10,663 nucleotides of DNA from Isohypsibius dastychi (Eukaryota > Tardigrada > Eutardigrada > Parachela > Isohypsibiidae). Below, piece by piece: positions 1-6,728 of this stretch; position 1 is the stretch's first letter, and each line of letters opens with the position of its first letter. The stretch covers positions 1 through 10,663 of the forward strand of contig JAQIWT010001476.1 of assembly GCA_034696485.1 (NCBI GenBank). The letters run 5' to 3'. The position numbers and the translations under genes were made by a program. The notes beneath the pieces were generated by a model. The model saw only the letters and a program-made list of their open reading frames with translations. It had not been told where the DNA came from and did not search any database.

Positions 1-168
1 TTTACCTCTTTCTGAACATACAGTACCAACGAAGATTGGTGATGAATGTTCCCTCGTGTTCTTATAGCGTGGCCACTACACTTGGTTTTCTGCTTCTTGA
101 CTACATTCAATGCTTAAGCTTGACAGCAAGGACTTCATACTCGGTTCTGACACCTGGTAAGCCATAAC

Positions 169-603
169 CAGTGGTGGAATTGCCGAGATTTAACTTTTTA
201 AAAAATACCCCCTCCAGAAATGTTTGCTCGCGCTCGCTTCGCTCGCGCTCGCGAAGTGGTTTTATTTTCGTAAACAATTCGGATGTAGACATTAAAAGTA
301 AAAGTTCATTACAGTCCGCGAAAGTTGCGGTATGTGTAAAAACAGACATATCTATTGTCATGCAACCTGGGGATCCCGGACACGAGGATATCGACGGATA
401 ATTAGAGCAGATCAAAGCCAGTCTGCAAATCCAGCGGTCTACCAGAGACTTTTCTCAACCCAGCATCGTCAAAAAACCGATAAAACCGCGAAAAACCATG
501 GAAAACGCCTACTACCTCGGTCGAGGGGGTAGGCTGGATGAACGCTGCCTTTTCTGTTCCAAAAGGGTAAATTACCCCCTACCCCTCCGGAAATCCACCA
601 CTG
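169..603. mobile_element. hAT-like MITE with 8-bp target-site duplication
   Basis: The element starts CAGTGGTGGA at 169 and ends in its exact reverse complement, TCCACCACTG, at 603. The 8-mer GCCATAAC lies directly outside both ends (161-168 and 604-611), as expected of a target-site duplication. Ends beginning CAG plus 8-bp duplications are the known hallmarks of the hAT superfamily. Beyond the first 10 bp the arms diverge; both carry a C-rich tract further in (about 206-214 and 573-588). At 435 bp with no transposase-like reading frame, this is a non-autonomous copy that would need a transposase supplied elsewhere. The perfect duplication suggests a fairly recent insertion. The short ORFs inside it look like chance frames. 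Confidence 0.82.
226..256. repeat. GC-rich direct repeat inside the MITE
   Basis: The 12-mer GCTCGCGCTCGC occurs at 226-237 and again at 241-252, separated by TTC. The second copy with its flanks also forms a small inverted repeat, CTTCGC (237-242) against GCGAAG (251-256). It is a subterminal repeat of the hAT-like element, possibly a transposase-binding or structural site (inference). Confidence 0.6.
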
Positions 604-611
604 GCCATAAC

Positions 612-1191
612 TATTTTCTAGAAGCTCCAGTCCTCGATCACAGAAGTTTTTCGAGAAAAGAAACACCTGAAGAAAGCACTCAGCATTTTTCAGGGTATAA
701 TCTTACACCACGGAGTTTAACAAGCTAAGGTCTTGTTTGCTGTGCAAGGGGCACAGCTTCACGAGTGGCCCCATTTTCAGAACAAACTACGAGTTCTAGA
801 GAGGGGGTTTGGAGGAGAGAATAGCTGTTGTATGTCCAAAGATTTTATTAAGCACTCAGTTTGAGCGATCTTATTGCGCAATACGATCCATCAGGAATAG
901 CAGAAACACAAATTGAACTTGGGATGAAAAGTCTTTATTCATGTGTTTTATAGCAAGAAGTCAAAATCCCTTTTGAAACGCAAACACAGTCATTTACCAA
1001 CGAGATTCAATACGGATAACGTCTAGAAGAAATTGACGCTCCTCCTGCCACGAGTTACGGAGGGTTCATACTTTTCTGGGACATAATGGTCGTTCCAGAT
1101 ACATTCTTATCCATGAGTCAGCATATGACATATGAAAATAGTCCGAAAACAGAACATCCTGCTCACAAAAGCGCACACAAAAACGGCGAAC
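612..1191. other. Non-coding stretch, 3' flank of the two-TM gene
   Basis: No convincing reading frame is seen on either strand. On the minus strand this is the downstream flank of the gene ending at 1192. It holds two AATAAA hexamers (read as TTTATT at 934-939 and 844-849). Otherwise I see no repeat or RNA gene. Confidence 0.5.
934..939 (-). promoter_or_regulatory. Candidate polyadenylation signal AATAAA
   Basis: TTTATT on the plus strand gives AATAAA on the minus strand, about 250 nt after the stop codon at 1192-1194. A second AATAAA lies further on at 844-849. Either could end the transcript of the two-TM gene; the hexamer is common by chance in AT-rich DNA. Confidence 0.3.
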
Positions 1192-1356
1192 TCACCATGC
1201 CAGAGAGTGAGACGGGTTCTCGACGGTAATGCTTTCAGGACAAATGGTCACCTTTGTGCTGTTCGATACTCCGAGCACACGCACCGGCGGCTGACGGTTA
1301 TTTACAATCTTATTTTGTAAACGATTGATCGTCTTTTCCAGATTTTCACAGAGTCC
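1192..1356 (-). CDS. Last exon: cytoplasmic tail and stop
   Basis: The acceptor TGCCTTGTGCAG ends at 1357 and the exon reads in phase 0 from GLCENLEKTINRLQ to ENPSHSLAW and a TGA stop (1192-1194), 54 residues. The join follows directly from the KKT that ends the second membrane segment, through a 55-nt intron (1411-1357) with donor ACA|GTAGGT. Without splicing the upstream frame would run about 23 residues into the intron before stopping. The tail is hydrophilic and fits a cytoplasmic end after the second membrane segment. Confidence 0.62.
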   Translation of the reverse strand, partial: GLCENLEKTINRLQNKIVNNRQPPVRVLGVSNSTKVTICPESITVENPSHSLAW

Positions 1357-3116
1357 CTGCACAAGGCAGATAATTAACGTTGTTCATTTCACAGAATAAT
1401 GTTAAACCTACTGTTTTTTTAAGGAAGTAGAACCAACCAAACACAATTACAGCGATGACGGCGAAAGTAGAAAGTGCTGGCCAAAGCACCATATAGGTGA
1501 AGCAGGAGTTGAGCAACTCGCTTGGTGAAACAGACAGGTCCACTCTGGTGATGTTTGCTGACCGGAGAACAGACTGGAAAAGGTGGCTTTGATTTTATCC
1601 AGTACAGTCAGTGGAATAGGCACGGTTCCAAAACGGCGATCGAATTCGGATGCGTTTTATCGCGAGTCATTGGTCAGCAGAATAACGGCGCTTGGATGTT
1701 GTTTGGTATCAAGCCGCATCATCTGGTGAACAAGTTCATTTCAAAAACTCTAACGAAGATTTACATTTTCAATTAGTTTCCGGGTTTCTGCTGACAAAGG
1801 GGCCATAGCACATTTTTGAAACCAACAGTCACGCCAAGGCAAATTCATGATAGCAGACTCGGTTTGGTTTCAAACAACTTCGGCGGTTTTTCGCAGGAGT
1901 GATGAATTCCTCAACTGGTACCAGATCTGCTGAAAACCCCACCCACACCCTTCGCGTTGCAGTACCTGTTCACTTTGTGTTTGTTTCTCCCCATCTTGGT
2001 CATGTACTTCCATGACAGTGAATTCACTTACGGGTGGGACCGCAATATGACATTTCGGATTTTGCTTGGAATACAGAGCTAAAAAGCAGTAAAAGCACCG
2101 AATGGTTTCAATCACTTAATCTGGACAGACCAGCAAATATCGCGATTGCTCAGAAGCTAACCGGTATGTTTTTGATATTTCTCTCAAGTTTAAGGGCAAG
2201 ATTTTTCTGATCCTCTTCTTTAACGAATGCAAAGCAATCTTCTTGTTTTGTCGCATAGTTTTTCAGGTTTTCGACAGTTACTGGATTTTGTGGTTGTTTT
2301 CGATCGAATTGCGGACTAATTTGATGTTTTCGAAGCAAGTGAATTGTCTGTTGTCAAGTTGGTTACCCAATATTTCAGTTCAGTACGGGTCGCTGAACTT
2401 CTTCTCATGGTAAAAAATCCTTTAGAGGCAATTGACCTTTTATGGCGCTGACATGAGCTGTACTACATACAGCCAAATGCAATGGGTTCTCCCGTAGTTC
2501 TTACGTTGAAGCAATGACAAATCCGGGGGGGGGGCTGACATCAGAAAAGCGCAGAACATATTGGATTAGGTTGTACAGTGGATATCTATACGGTAAAGCG
2601 AGGTTGCTGTATTTGTCATCATAATTGCAGAAAAATCTTAAATGTCGAAATGACATTGAATGTGAACGAAATTCTGACGAACCTGTGTTACATTTCTCGA
2701 AGCAGACCAACTAGATACGACAAGAGCGAATTCTTCGCTTGGCTGAACATATCCCACCACAGAATAATCAGCTATTACCAACTGTCCGGAAAATCGGTTT
2801 CCTATGAAAGGATTTACAGTGGCGGTACATCCAACGAATTGCGGAGAGGCAGTGAAGTTTGCAGTTTCGTGTTTATCGGGGAGGTTCAGCTGACTAATCT
2901 ACAGTAGGATAATGTGAAAATATATTTAACAAACTATTGGAATTTATTTCCCACCAGCTCGATTCGTGCAGTGGATGGGTAGATGTAACATTCATCAATA
3001 TTAAGGCTTAGGTCGCTGAACAAAAACCACAGCCCTACTGAGATGATCGTTGAAGACGGAACAAGAAACACAATGGCGCGGATAATATCCAACATTGTCA
3101 GTTGATGGTGAGCCAT
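1192..3116 (-). CDS. Spliced gene for a two-membrane-segment protein, possibly a channel auxiliary subunit (partial model)
   Basis: Minus-strand reading frames linked by GT-AG junctions encode a short cytoplasmic N-terminus, a first membrane segment (IVFLVPSSTIISVGLWFLF), a cysteine-containing extracellular loop spread over several small exons, a second membrane segment (VLWPALSTFAVIAVIVFGWF) and a cytoplasmic tail. The start at 3116 has a good Kozak context (A at -3, G at +4). Five segments are modelled separately below; the loop between 2161 and 1574 is unresolved. The topology, a VENLKNY...CFAF stretch in the loop and a WP pair at the start of the second segment loosely recall BK-channel beta subunits, with TipE-type sodium-channel subunits as the other candidate. 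This is a resemblance judged by eye, so the family is uncertain. A tandem repeat and a possible 5' exon lie upstream. A broken gene is possible, because the loop exons do not chain cleanly. Confidence 0.55.
1412..1573 (-). CDS. Exon with second membrane segment
   Basis: It begins after the pyrimidine-rich acceptor CACCTTTTCCAG (ending at 1574) and reads 54 codons in phase 0. It opens SVLRSANITRVDLSV, with one possible glycosylation site (NIT), then runs through a hydrophobic helix of about 22 residues beginning at VLWPALST and ends with the basic FLKKT. Basic residues after the helix place this end in the cytoplasm (positive-inside rule). The previous exon is uncertain; a short frame (1722-1687, MMRLDTKQHPSA) could join in phase 0, but its donor (GTTATT) is weak. 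Confidence 0.6.
1574..2161 (-). other. Unresolved loop region of the two-TM gene with candidate small exons
   Basis: Several short open frames with splice-like borders lie here, but no single chain satisfies all phases. The best is 2078-2032, flanked by the acceptor ACTGCTTTTTAG and the strong donor GTAAGT; it reads LCIPSKIRNVILRSHP in one phase or SVFQAKSEMSYCGPT in another. A second frame (about 1929-1847) begins after GGTTTTCAG and reads DLVPVEEFITP, later RRSCLKPNRVCYHE. A third (1860-1765) reads through NLPWRDCWFQKC and ends before GTAAATC, which would imply a 42-nt intron. The cysteines suit an extracellular loop. RNA reads are needed to choose between these. Confidence 0.3.
2162..2315 (-). 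CDS. Probable loop exon (VENLKNY...CFAF)
   Basis: An open frame reads PQFDRKQPQNPVTVENLKNY, then ATKQEDCFAFVKEEDQKN and LALKLERNIKNIP, with borders AAATTAG (acceptor) and CCG|GTTAGC (donor). It is charged, has one cysteine and would be extracellular. The join from the exon ending at 2505 keeps frame through a 189-nt intron; an extra exon near 2457-2437 is an alternative. The pattern of an ENLKNY-like stretch, then a cysteine-aromatic motif, resembles the region before the second membrane helix of BK beta subunits, but only loosely. The acceptor is not strong. Confidence 0.4.
2505..2695 (-). CDS. Probable loop exon with proline run
   Basis: This frame reads KCNTGSSEFRSHSMSF, then RHLRFFCNYDDKYSNLALPY and on to SPPPGFVIAST, ending at the strong donor AAC|GTAAGA (2504). 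The preferred acceptor is GCTTCGAG (ending at 2696), paired with a GTGGGA donor at 2757 to give a 62-nt intron that shifts to this frame. The proline run is encoded by a 10-base homopolymer (2525-2534), so a length error there would move the frame. Two cysteines suit an extracellular disulfide-bonded loop. Confidence 0.4.
2758..2898 (-). CDS. Loop exon following first membrane segment
   Basis: It starts after the acceptor TATCCTACTGTAG (ending at 2899) and reads ISQLNLPDKHETANFTASPQ, then FVGCTATVNPFIGNRFSGQ and VIADYSV. NFT is a possible glycosylation site and there is one cysteine, consistent with an extracellular position. The frame stays open another 39 codons, through VQPSEEFALVVSS, until TAA at 2640-2638, so the exon may end later than 2758. 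The 2757 donor is preferred because it restores the next frame. Confidence 0.52.
2955..3116 (-). CDS. First coding exon with first membrane segment
   Basis: The start ATG (3116-3114) lies in the context AAT-ATG-G. The exon encodes MAHHQLTMLDIIR, a membrane helix of about 20 residues and then SDLSLNIDECYIYPSTARIE and L, at which CTG|GTGGGA is the donor of a 56-nt intron (2954-2899). In-frame translation would stop five codons into the intron. The uncleaved helix with a basic residue just before it predicts a cytoplasmic N-terminus. The frame is also open upstream to 3250, so the true start could lie at 3336 in a small upstream exon. Confidence 0.55.
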
Positions 3117-3250
3117 ATTGATAAAACAAAGAATAAAATAAAAAAGATTCTTTCCAAAATTTCGAGAACATATGAAGCAGTGAGAATCAATCTGGCAAAA
3201 CTGGCGAGACGAGATGAGCCAGATGTTAGCTATTGGACTGTTGGTATTGG

Positions 3251-3336
3251 CTGGAAACACAAAGTATTAAGACAAGAGAGAGCATGAGCAAGAGTGCCAG
3301 TGGGAACTGGTTGTTATAGGTACCTTTTAAAATCAT
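3251..3336 (-). other. Candidate upstream exon border and 73-nt intron
   Basis: On the minus strand, AAAAG|GTACCT (donor, exon ending 3324) and a long pyrimidine tract ending TGTTTCCAG (3251) define a 73-nt intron. The upstream ATG at 3336-3334 (MILK) joins in frame through this intron to the exon carrying MAHHQL, giving an N-terminus about 45 residues longer. Alternatively both pieces are 5' UTR. The hydrophobic leucine-rich peptide read across this stretch is then the translated pyrimidine tract. Confidence 0.4.
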
Positions 3337-3446
3337 TTTCAATCTGACAGTTCCGATCGTTGTACCAGAGAAGGAACGTCCGACACAGGGATGGTGCAAA
3401 ATGCTCAGAGTTCTCAACTGTGTTCTTCTAGGCTAGTGCTTTAACA

Positions 3447-3495
3447 CAGAATTCAGAACTCAGAACTCAGAACTCAGAACTCAGAATTCAGAACA
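3447..3495. repeat. Heptamer tandem repeat, seven units
   Basis: Seven consecutive 7-mers: CAGAATT, four times CAGAACT, CAGAATT, CAGAACA. The four middle copies are identical. It is a short satellite about 110 bp upstream of the possible first exon of the two-TM gene, so it could lie in that gene's promoter region (inference). Confidence 0.9.
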
Positions 3496-3854
3496 CACGA
3501 TTTTCTCCCCCGAGCTCAAACCTGAAATATCCGATTTGACTAGCCAAAACCTGGAAGTCGTACAACAAGGTGGCAAAAACATGACCGCAGCCAATTACTT
3601 CGAAAAATCACTCTGACAGTGCCGCGTCTGTGTCAAAATATTTGACCAATTCGGCTTGTAACAAATTCAATCATATTTCGGTATGTTTCTGACAGTTGAC
3701 CAGCCTATGATAATACGATGTAAGTTCAAATACTATCGTGGTAAAACGAACCACCCAATCAGTGAGTACACTTGAGAACATAGCCTTACTCAAACTTTAT
3801 GGAATTTTCGGCTGAATCAGCCATATTGCAAACAGGGTCTCAAGTCAGGTAGTG
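3496..3854. other. Non-coding stretch
   Basis: I see no sustained open frame, RNA gene or repeat here. It lies between the two divergent ends of the flanking features and on the minus strand is the downstream flank of the zinc-finger fragment. Confidence 0.5.
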
Positions 3855-4130
3855 TCATACAACAAATTGCTCGAGAAACTCATTAATACAGTGTGCTTGA
3901 TCAGCGCTGTATGTTTCGTGCTCGTCCTTCTTGATTCGAGCCTTTGTGATCGCTGGATGTAGACAGGTTGCATCGAGGTGATACCGACGTGCCCGTTCAG
4001 ATGCAGTGTTCTTCTTTTGTGAGCCACTGAAGTAATCAGACTCAATATGCGTGATAGATAGGTGAAGGGGATGCTGGCTGTCACGGAAGAATTTTTTGCA
4101 TCCAGGGCACTTGACGGCAGCGTGGGTCAC
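3855..4130 (-). CDS. ORF fragment with one C2H2-like zinc finger
   Basis: The frame encodes about 91 residues with no ATG at its start. Near the N-terminus CPGCKKFFRDSQHPLHLSITH fits a zinc finger of form C-x2-C-x11-H-x4-H, with the usual aromatic after the second cysteine; one residue shorter than the classic spacing. The rest (KKNTASERARRYHLDATC and onward to CINEFLEQFVV) is charged and ends in TGA. In-frame stops lie just upstream, so it is either the last exon of a spliced gene (a possible acceptor, TTATCTGAG, sits before it) or a relic. The foldback element begins 80 bp upstream and may have separated it from its other exons. Single fingers of this kind occur in host proteins and in transposon proteins; I cannot say which. 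Confidence 0.35.
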   Translation of the reverse strand: MTHAAVKCPGCKKFFRDSQHPLHLSITHIESDYFSGSQKKNTASERARRYHLDATCLHPAITKARIKKDEHETYSADQAHCINEFLEQFVV

Positions 4131-4380
4131 GTTGTCAGCTCAGATAACGAAGAAATGTTTGCTCAACTGCCATGGTGGGGACGCTGTAATCACACTGAAT
4201 ATAAGGAAATCGGCGCGCCGACTTTTCGGTGTTGGAATTTTCGGTGCCGAGTTTTCGATGTGCAGTTTTCGGAGACGCGCTCTTTGGGTGCAAAGAATTT
4301 TCGTTGTCGTGGAGACTTCGGTGTGCATCACTTTCGGTGTCTGGTTATTTGGGTGTCACAAAATCAACCGTAAATTTTCT

Positions 4381-4446
4381 TGATTCATAAAAGATAATTT
4401 TTTCCACGGAGTGAGGGCTTCCAGCGGAAGGCAGGTTTGCTTGGGG
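4381..4446. repeat. Inner inverted repeat, left arm
   Basis: Pairs with the reverse complement of 4590-4656 over about 66 bp at roughly three-quarters identity. Shared blocks include TGATTCA, TTTTTCCA, GGAGTGAGG, AGCGGAAG and CTTGGGG. It may be the end of an older element captured inside the foldback element, or the inner part of one very long palindrome. Confidence 0.75.
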
Positions 4447-4486
4447 TATGGACGAAATGTGTGTAAATCTCTGGAATTTTGATCCC

Positions 4487-4522
4487 ACGGGGGCTGCGCT
4501 CCCGTAACCCCCGCAAGGGGGG
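4487..4522. repeat. Two consecutive GC-rich stem-loops at the centre of the foldback element
   Basis: 4487-4505 folds with an 8-bp stem (ACGGGGGC against GCTCCCGT, one G-T pair) around a 3-base loop. 4508-4521 folds as CCCCC-GCAA-GGGGG. They lie in the spacer between the inner inverted arms in an otherwise AT-rich area. Confidence 0.6.
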
Positions 4523-4589
4523 CTTGGCGCCTGAGCTCCCACTTTCAGGTGTACCAAAATCTAGTGGGACTCTTAACCCGAAAAACAGT

Positions 4590-4656
4590 CCCCAAGTAAA
4601 ATTGACTTCCGCTAAAAGTCCTCACTCCATGGAAAAACGCATAATAAGCTGAATCA
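4590..4656. repeat. Inner inverted repeat, right arm
   Basis: The reverse complement matches 4381-4446; the blocks CCCCAAG, CTTCCGCT, CCTCACTCC and TGAATCA are the complements of those in the left arm. Confidence 0.75.
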
Positions 4657-4806
4657 GAAAAATATCCAAGCGTCTGAGAATAAGGTCGAGGTATGGCCCC
4701 AGAACACCGCATTTTGCTCAGTATTCTAAGATTCGTGTTTGATATTCCACATCGTTTAATGAGTCCAACTATTTTCTGATTAACTCACACCGAAAATGTA
4801 TCATGG

Positions 4807-4886
4807 ACGAAACGTCGGGTTTACCAAAAGTCGGGTCAACGAATAGACGGGTTAACGAAAACTTGGGTCGCGAAAAGTCGGCTTCG
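4807..4886. repeat. 16-bp tandem array in the right arm
   Basis: Five units with an exact 16-bp register and the rough consensus ACGAAAAGTCGGGTTA: starts at 4807, 4823, 4839, 4855 and 4871. Units differ at several positions but keep the spacing. Similar words in opposite orientation make up the left arm from 4221, with less regular spacing. Confidence 0.75.
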
Positions 4887-4931
4887 AAAGTTCACAACAC
4901 CGAAAAAACACGCGCCGAAATGGCGTGACGC

Positions 4932-5194
4932 GCTCTTCTGAATGTCAGCAGGAACCTGCTTGTGATATTTACACGGAGCAATGTATCGACATTTATTTCT
5001 TTAAGAAACTGACTTTTATTGGGAAGATCAGACTCATATGTGACATGACACGACAACCATACGTAACGGAACGGTGGTAGATGGTTGATAGAAACAGCGC
5101 GGCCGCAACCAATGTCAAACAAGTGGGACCAGCAAAAAGGGCCGATTATGACGCCTTTTCGGACGCGGTTGAATCGGTTCCTGCTGCAATCCAT
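4932..5194 (-). other. Weak ORF beside the foldback element
   Basis: A minus-strand frame opens with ATG (MDCSRNRFNRVRKGV) and runs 100 codons, its last part entering the foldback element and stopping there at 4892. The stretch YESDLPNKSQFLKEINVDT looks protein-like, but there is no recognised domain. It may be a gene fragment truncated by the insertion, or chance. Confidence 0.15.
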
Positions 5195-5751
5195 GTCCAG
5201 GCCGGATGAACTGATGGTTCTGACTTCTGAGGCCAGCTGACTGCAGAATTCTTGTTATTAATACTATTACTGCTACGCGTCATTTCGAGTAACAGAGATC
5301 TCCTCATTCATTATACTGTAGCTACTAAAACGTTGATTGGAAAAGAACTAGCTTCTGCAAACAGCCTGCCAACTCATAGCGGGTCGCAAATTTTTATGCA
5401 AAAATGCGAAGTGGTCAATCAATCTAATATTCAACCTTGAACACACTTAATCGAACCCCTGGCCTTATACTACCCACTGTTTCCATGCTGATGGATAGCA
5501 CCGTTCCGTGTACAGAATGAGTCCGATTCCGAATTGCCCTTAGTACATTCTACAAACAAAAAGTTGAGCAACACTTATGGTCACACTATCGCTGACCCGT
5601 TAACTGAATCAAATCTACGAGAATGATGCAGAATTTGTCACAATACAATTCAGAAAATAAAACCAGTGTGTCGGTGTGCCAGGTATGCGGGATAGGTATA
5701 ACATGAGACAATAACGATATAGAATTTTACTGAGCTTCGTCGCCCGATGAA
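5195..5751. other. Non-coding stretch
   Basis: There is no convincing gene. The 17-mer GAGTCCGATTCCGAATT at 5519-5535 recurs with one change at 6031-6047 inside the next transposon; otherwise nothing notable. Confidence 0.5.
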
Positions 5752-6728
5752 TTACCTCTTCCGTACCCAGGTCATTTCACCTCCGCCGATTACCAGGTGG
5801 GGTCAGATTGACCCCAGGTCAGTCGGCCAATAATGATTGGTATACTTAGCCAAACTGGCCTTGGATGAAGAAATAATGAAATGTAGGCTAGATATCATAC
5901 GAAACAGAAATGTTTCCCCACGGTACGCAAATATGCTTGAATTTCTACAGGAATCGGTTTTCTTCAACCATATTTATCAAGATAAATTGATGATTTGATC
6001 AAATCAATATCGTCAGTTACATTATTGTCTGAGTCCGATTCTGAATTATCGATAGCAAATGAAATCTCCCTCGATATTTTTTGACGCTATTTTTTGCATT
6101 TTAGACGTTGAACATGAATTGGAAAGGTTGAAGACTGGCAAAAAAAATTTCTTTCCCATTCTGATTTATTCAGATTAATTTCTGAAGTGTTTTTGGCGGT
6201 CACTCTTACAGATCATAAAGGGATCCAAACCTCCTTAAAAGAATGTTTTCAGAATCACCTTTGTATATCGCTTTTATAATAAATGAAGCGCAGCCGGTCT
6301 GCTTGCTGTGTTCAGGGGAACAAAAGACGAGTGACCGCCGGCTCACGCTCTGTTCTCTGCCAGATGAAAATTCCACCAGTTGTGATTTTTTGTGCGCGTG
6401 GCCATGAAGGTGGAAAATTTAAACTCTTCACAATCCTTGACATTGTCCTTTTCTCTACAAAACAGCCATTTCAAATTTGTCGGAATAAAGTCAGTATACA
6501 AATTATAAAATCAGGAAAAAAAATCTCGGCGAACCCTCAAAAAAAGCCCCAGCTGATATTTCAGCTCCTAATTAGAACTTAAAAATTCGGAAAAGACCAA
6601 ACTGCAGTAAACCAAAATCTTAACACTGATTTTGATTCATATTGCTTTAAAATGATTAGGTGATTTATTACGCTGTAAAATACGAGGGCTGGGATCAATT
6701 TGACCCCACCTGGTAAAGGAAGAGTTAA
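5752..6728. mobile_element. MITE-like element with GGGGTCA inverted ends (piggyBac-like or Tc1/mariner-like)
   Basis: The 26 bp at 5790-5815, starting TTACCAGGTGGGGTCA, match the reverse complement of 6691-6716 at 24 positions. Outside them, TTACCTCTTCCG (5752-5763) is matched by the reverse complement of 6717-6728 (TTAACTCTTCCT). The left end has about 27 extra bases between the two blocks. If the outer blocks are the true ends, TTAC/TTAA suggests a piggyBac-type TTAA site with one mutated copy; such elements often carry GGTCA...TGACC palindromes near their ends. If only the inner blocks count, TA flanks CCAGG on both sides, as in Tc1/mariner elements. There is no transposase frame, so the element is non-autonomous. 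Confidence 0.62.
5991..6006. repeat. Perfect 16-bp palindrome
   Basis: TGATTTGATCAAATCA equals its own reverse complement. It lies within the MITE-like element, not at its centre; no function is evident. Confidence 0.6.

Larger units (their letters stand above)
4211..4917. mobile_element. Foldback-type transposable element with nested inverted repeats
   Basis: The ends are CGGCGCG (4211-4217) and CGCGCCG (4911-4917), with AAAT directly outside each (4207-4210, 4918-4921), an apparent 4-bp target duplication. The left arm's TTTTCGGTGTTG at about 4223 mirrors CAACACCGAAAA near 4895-4906, and both arms are built from degenerate units of about 15-16 bp containing TTTTCGG or its complement. A second inverted pair sits inside (4381-4446 and 4590-4656). 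No protein frame is present. Long, internally repetitive inverted ends define foldback elements by known usage; I do not recognise the family. Confidence 0.68.

Noticed and set aside
226-256. Possible CRISPR-like repeat
   Set aside because: Only two 12-bp copies with a 3-bp gap; it lies inside a eukaryotic MITE.
1250-1280. GTTCGATACTCC resembling a tRNA T-loop
   Set aside because: No matching acceptor, D or anticodon arms nearby; it falls in the coding tail of the two-TM gene.
2578-2907. 109-codon plus-strand ORF
   Set aside because: It is opposite the loop exons of the two-TM gene, which have better splice borders and glycosylation and cysteine content; no recognised domain.
3226-3417. Apparent signal peptide (FPLALLLMLSLVLILCVSS) on the minus strand
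   Set aside because: The hydrophobic run is the translation of a pyrimidine tract leading to a TTTCCAG acceptor, with a GTACCT donor 73 nt earlier.
6283-6582. 99-codon ORF inside the MITE-like element
   Set aside because: No resemblance to a transposase, no catalytic motif and lysine-rich low complexity at the end; probably chance.
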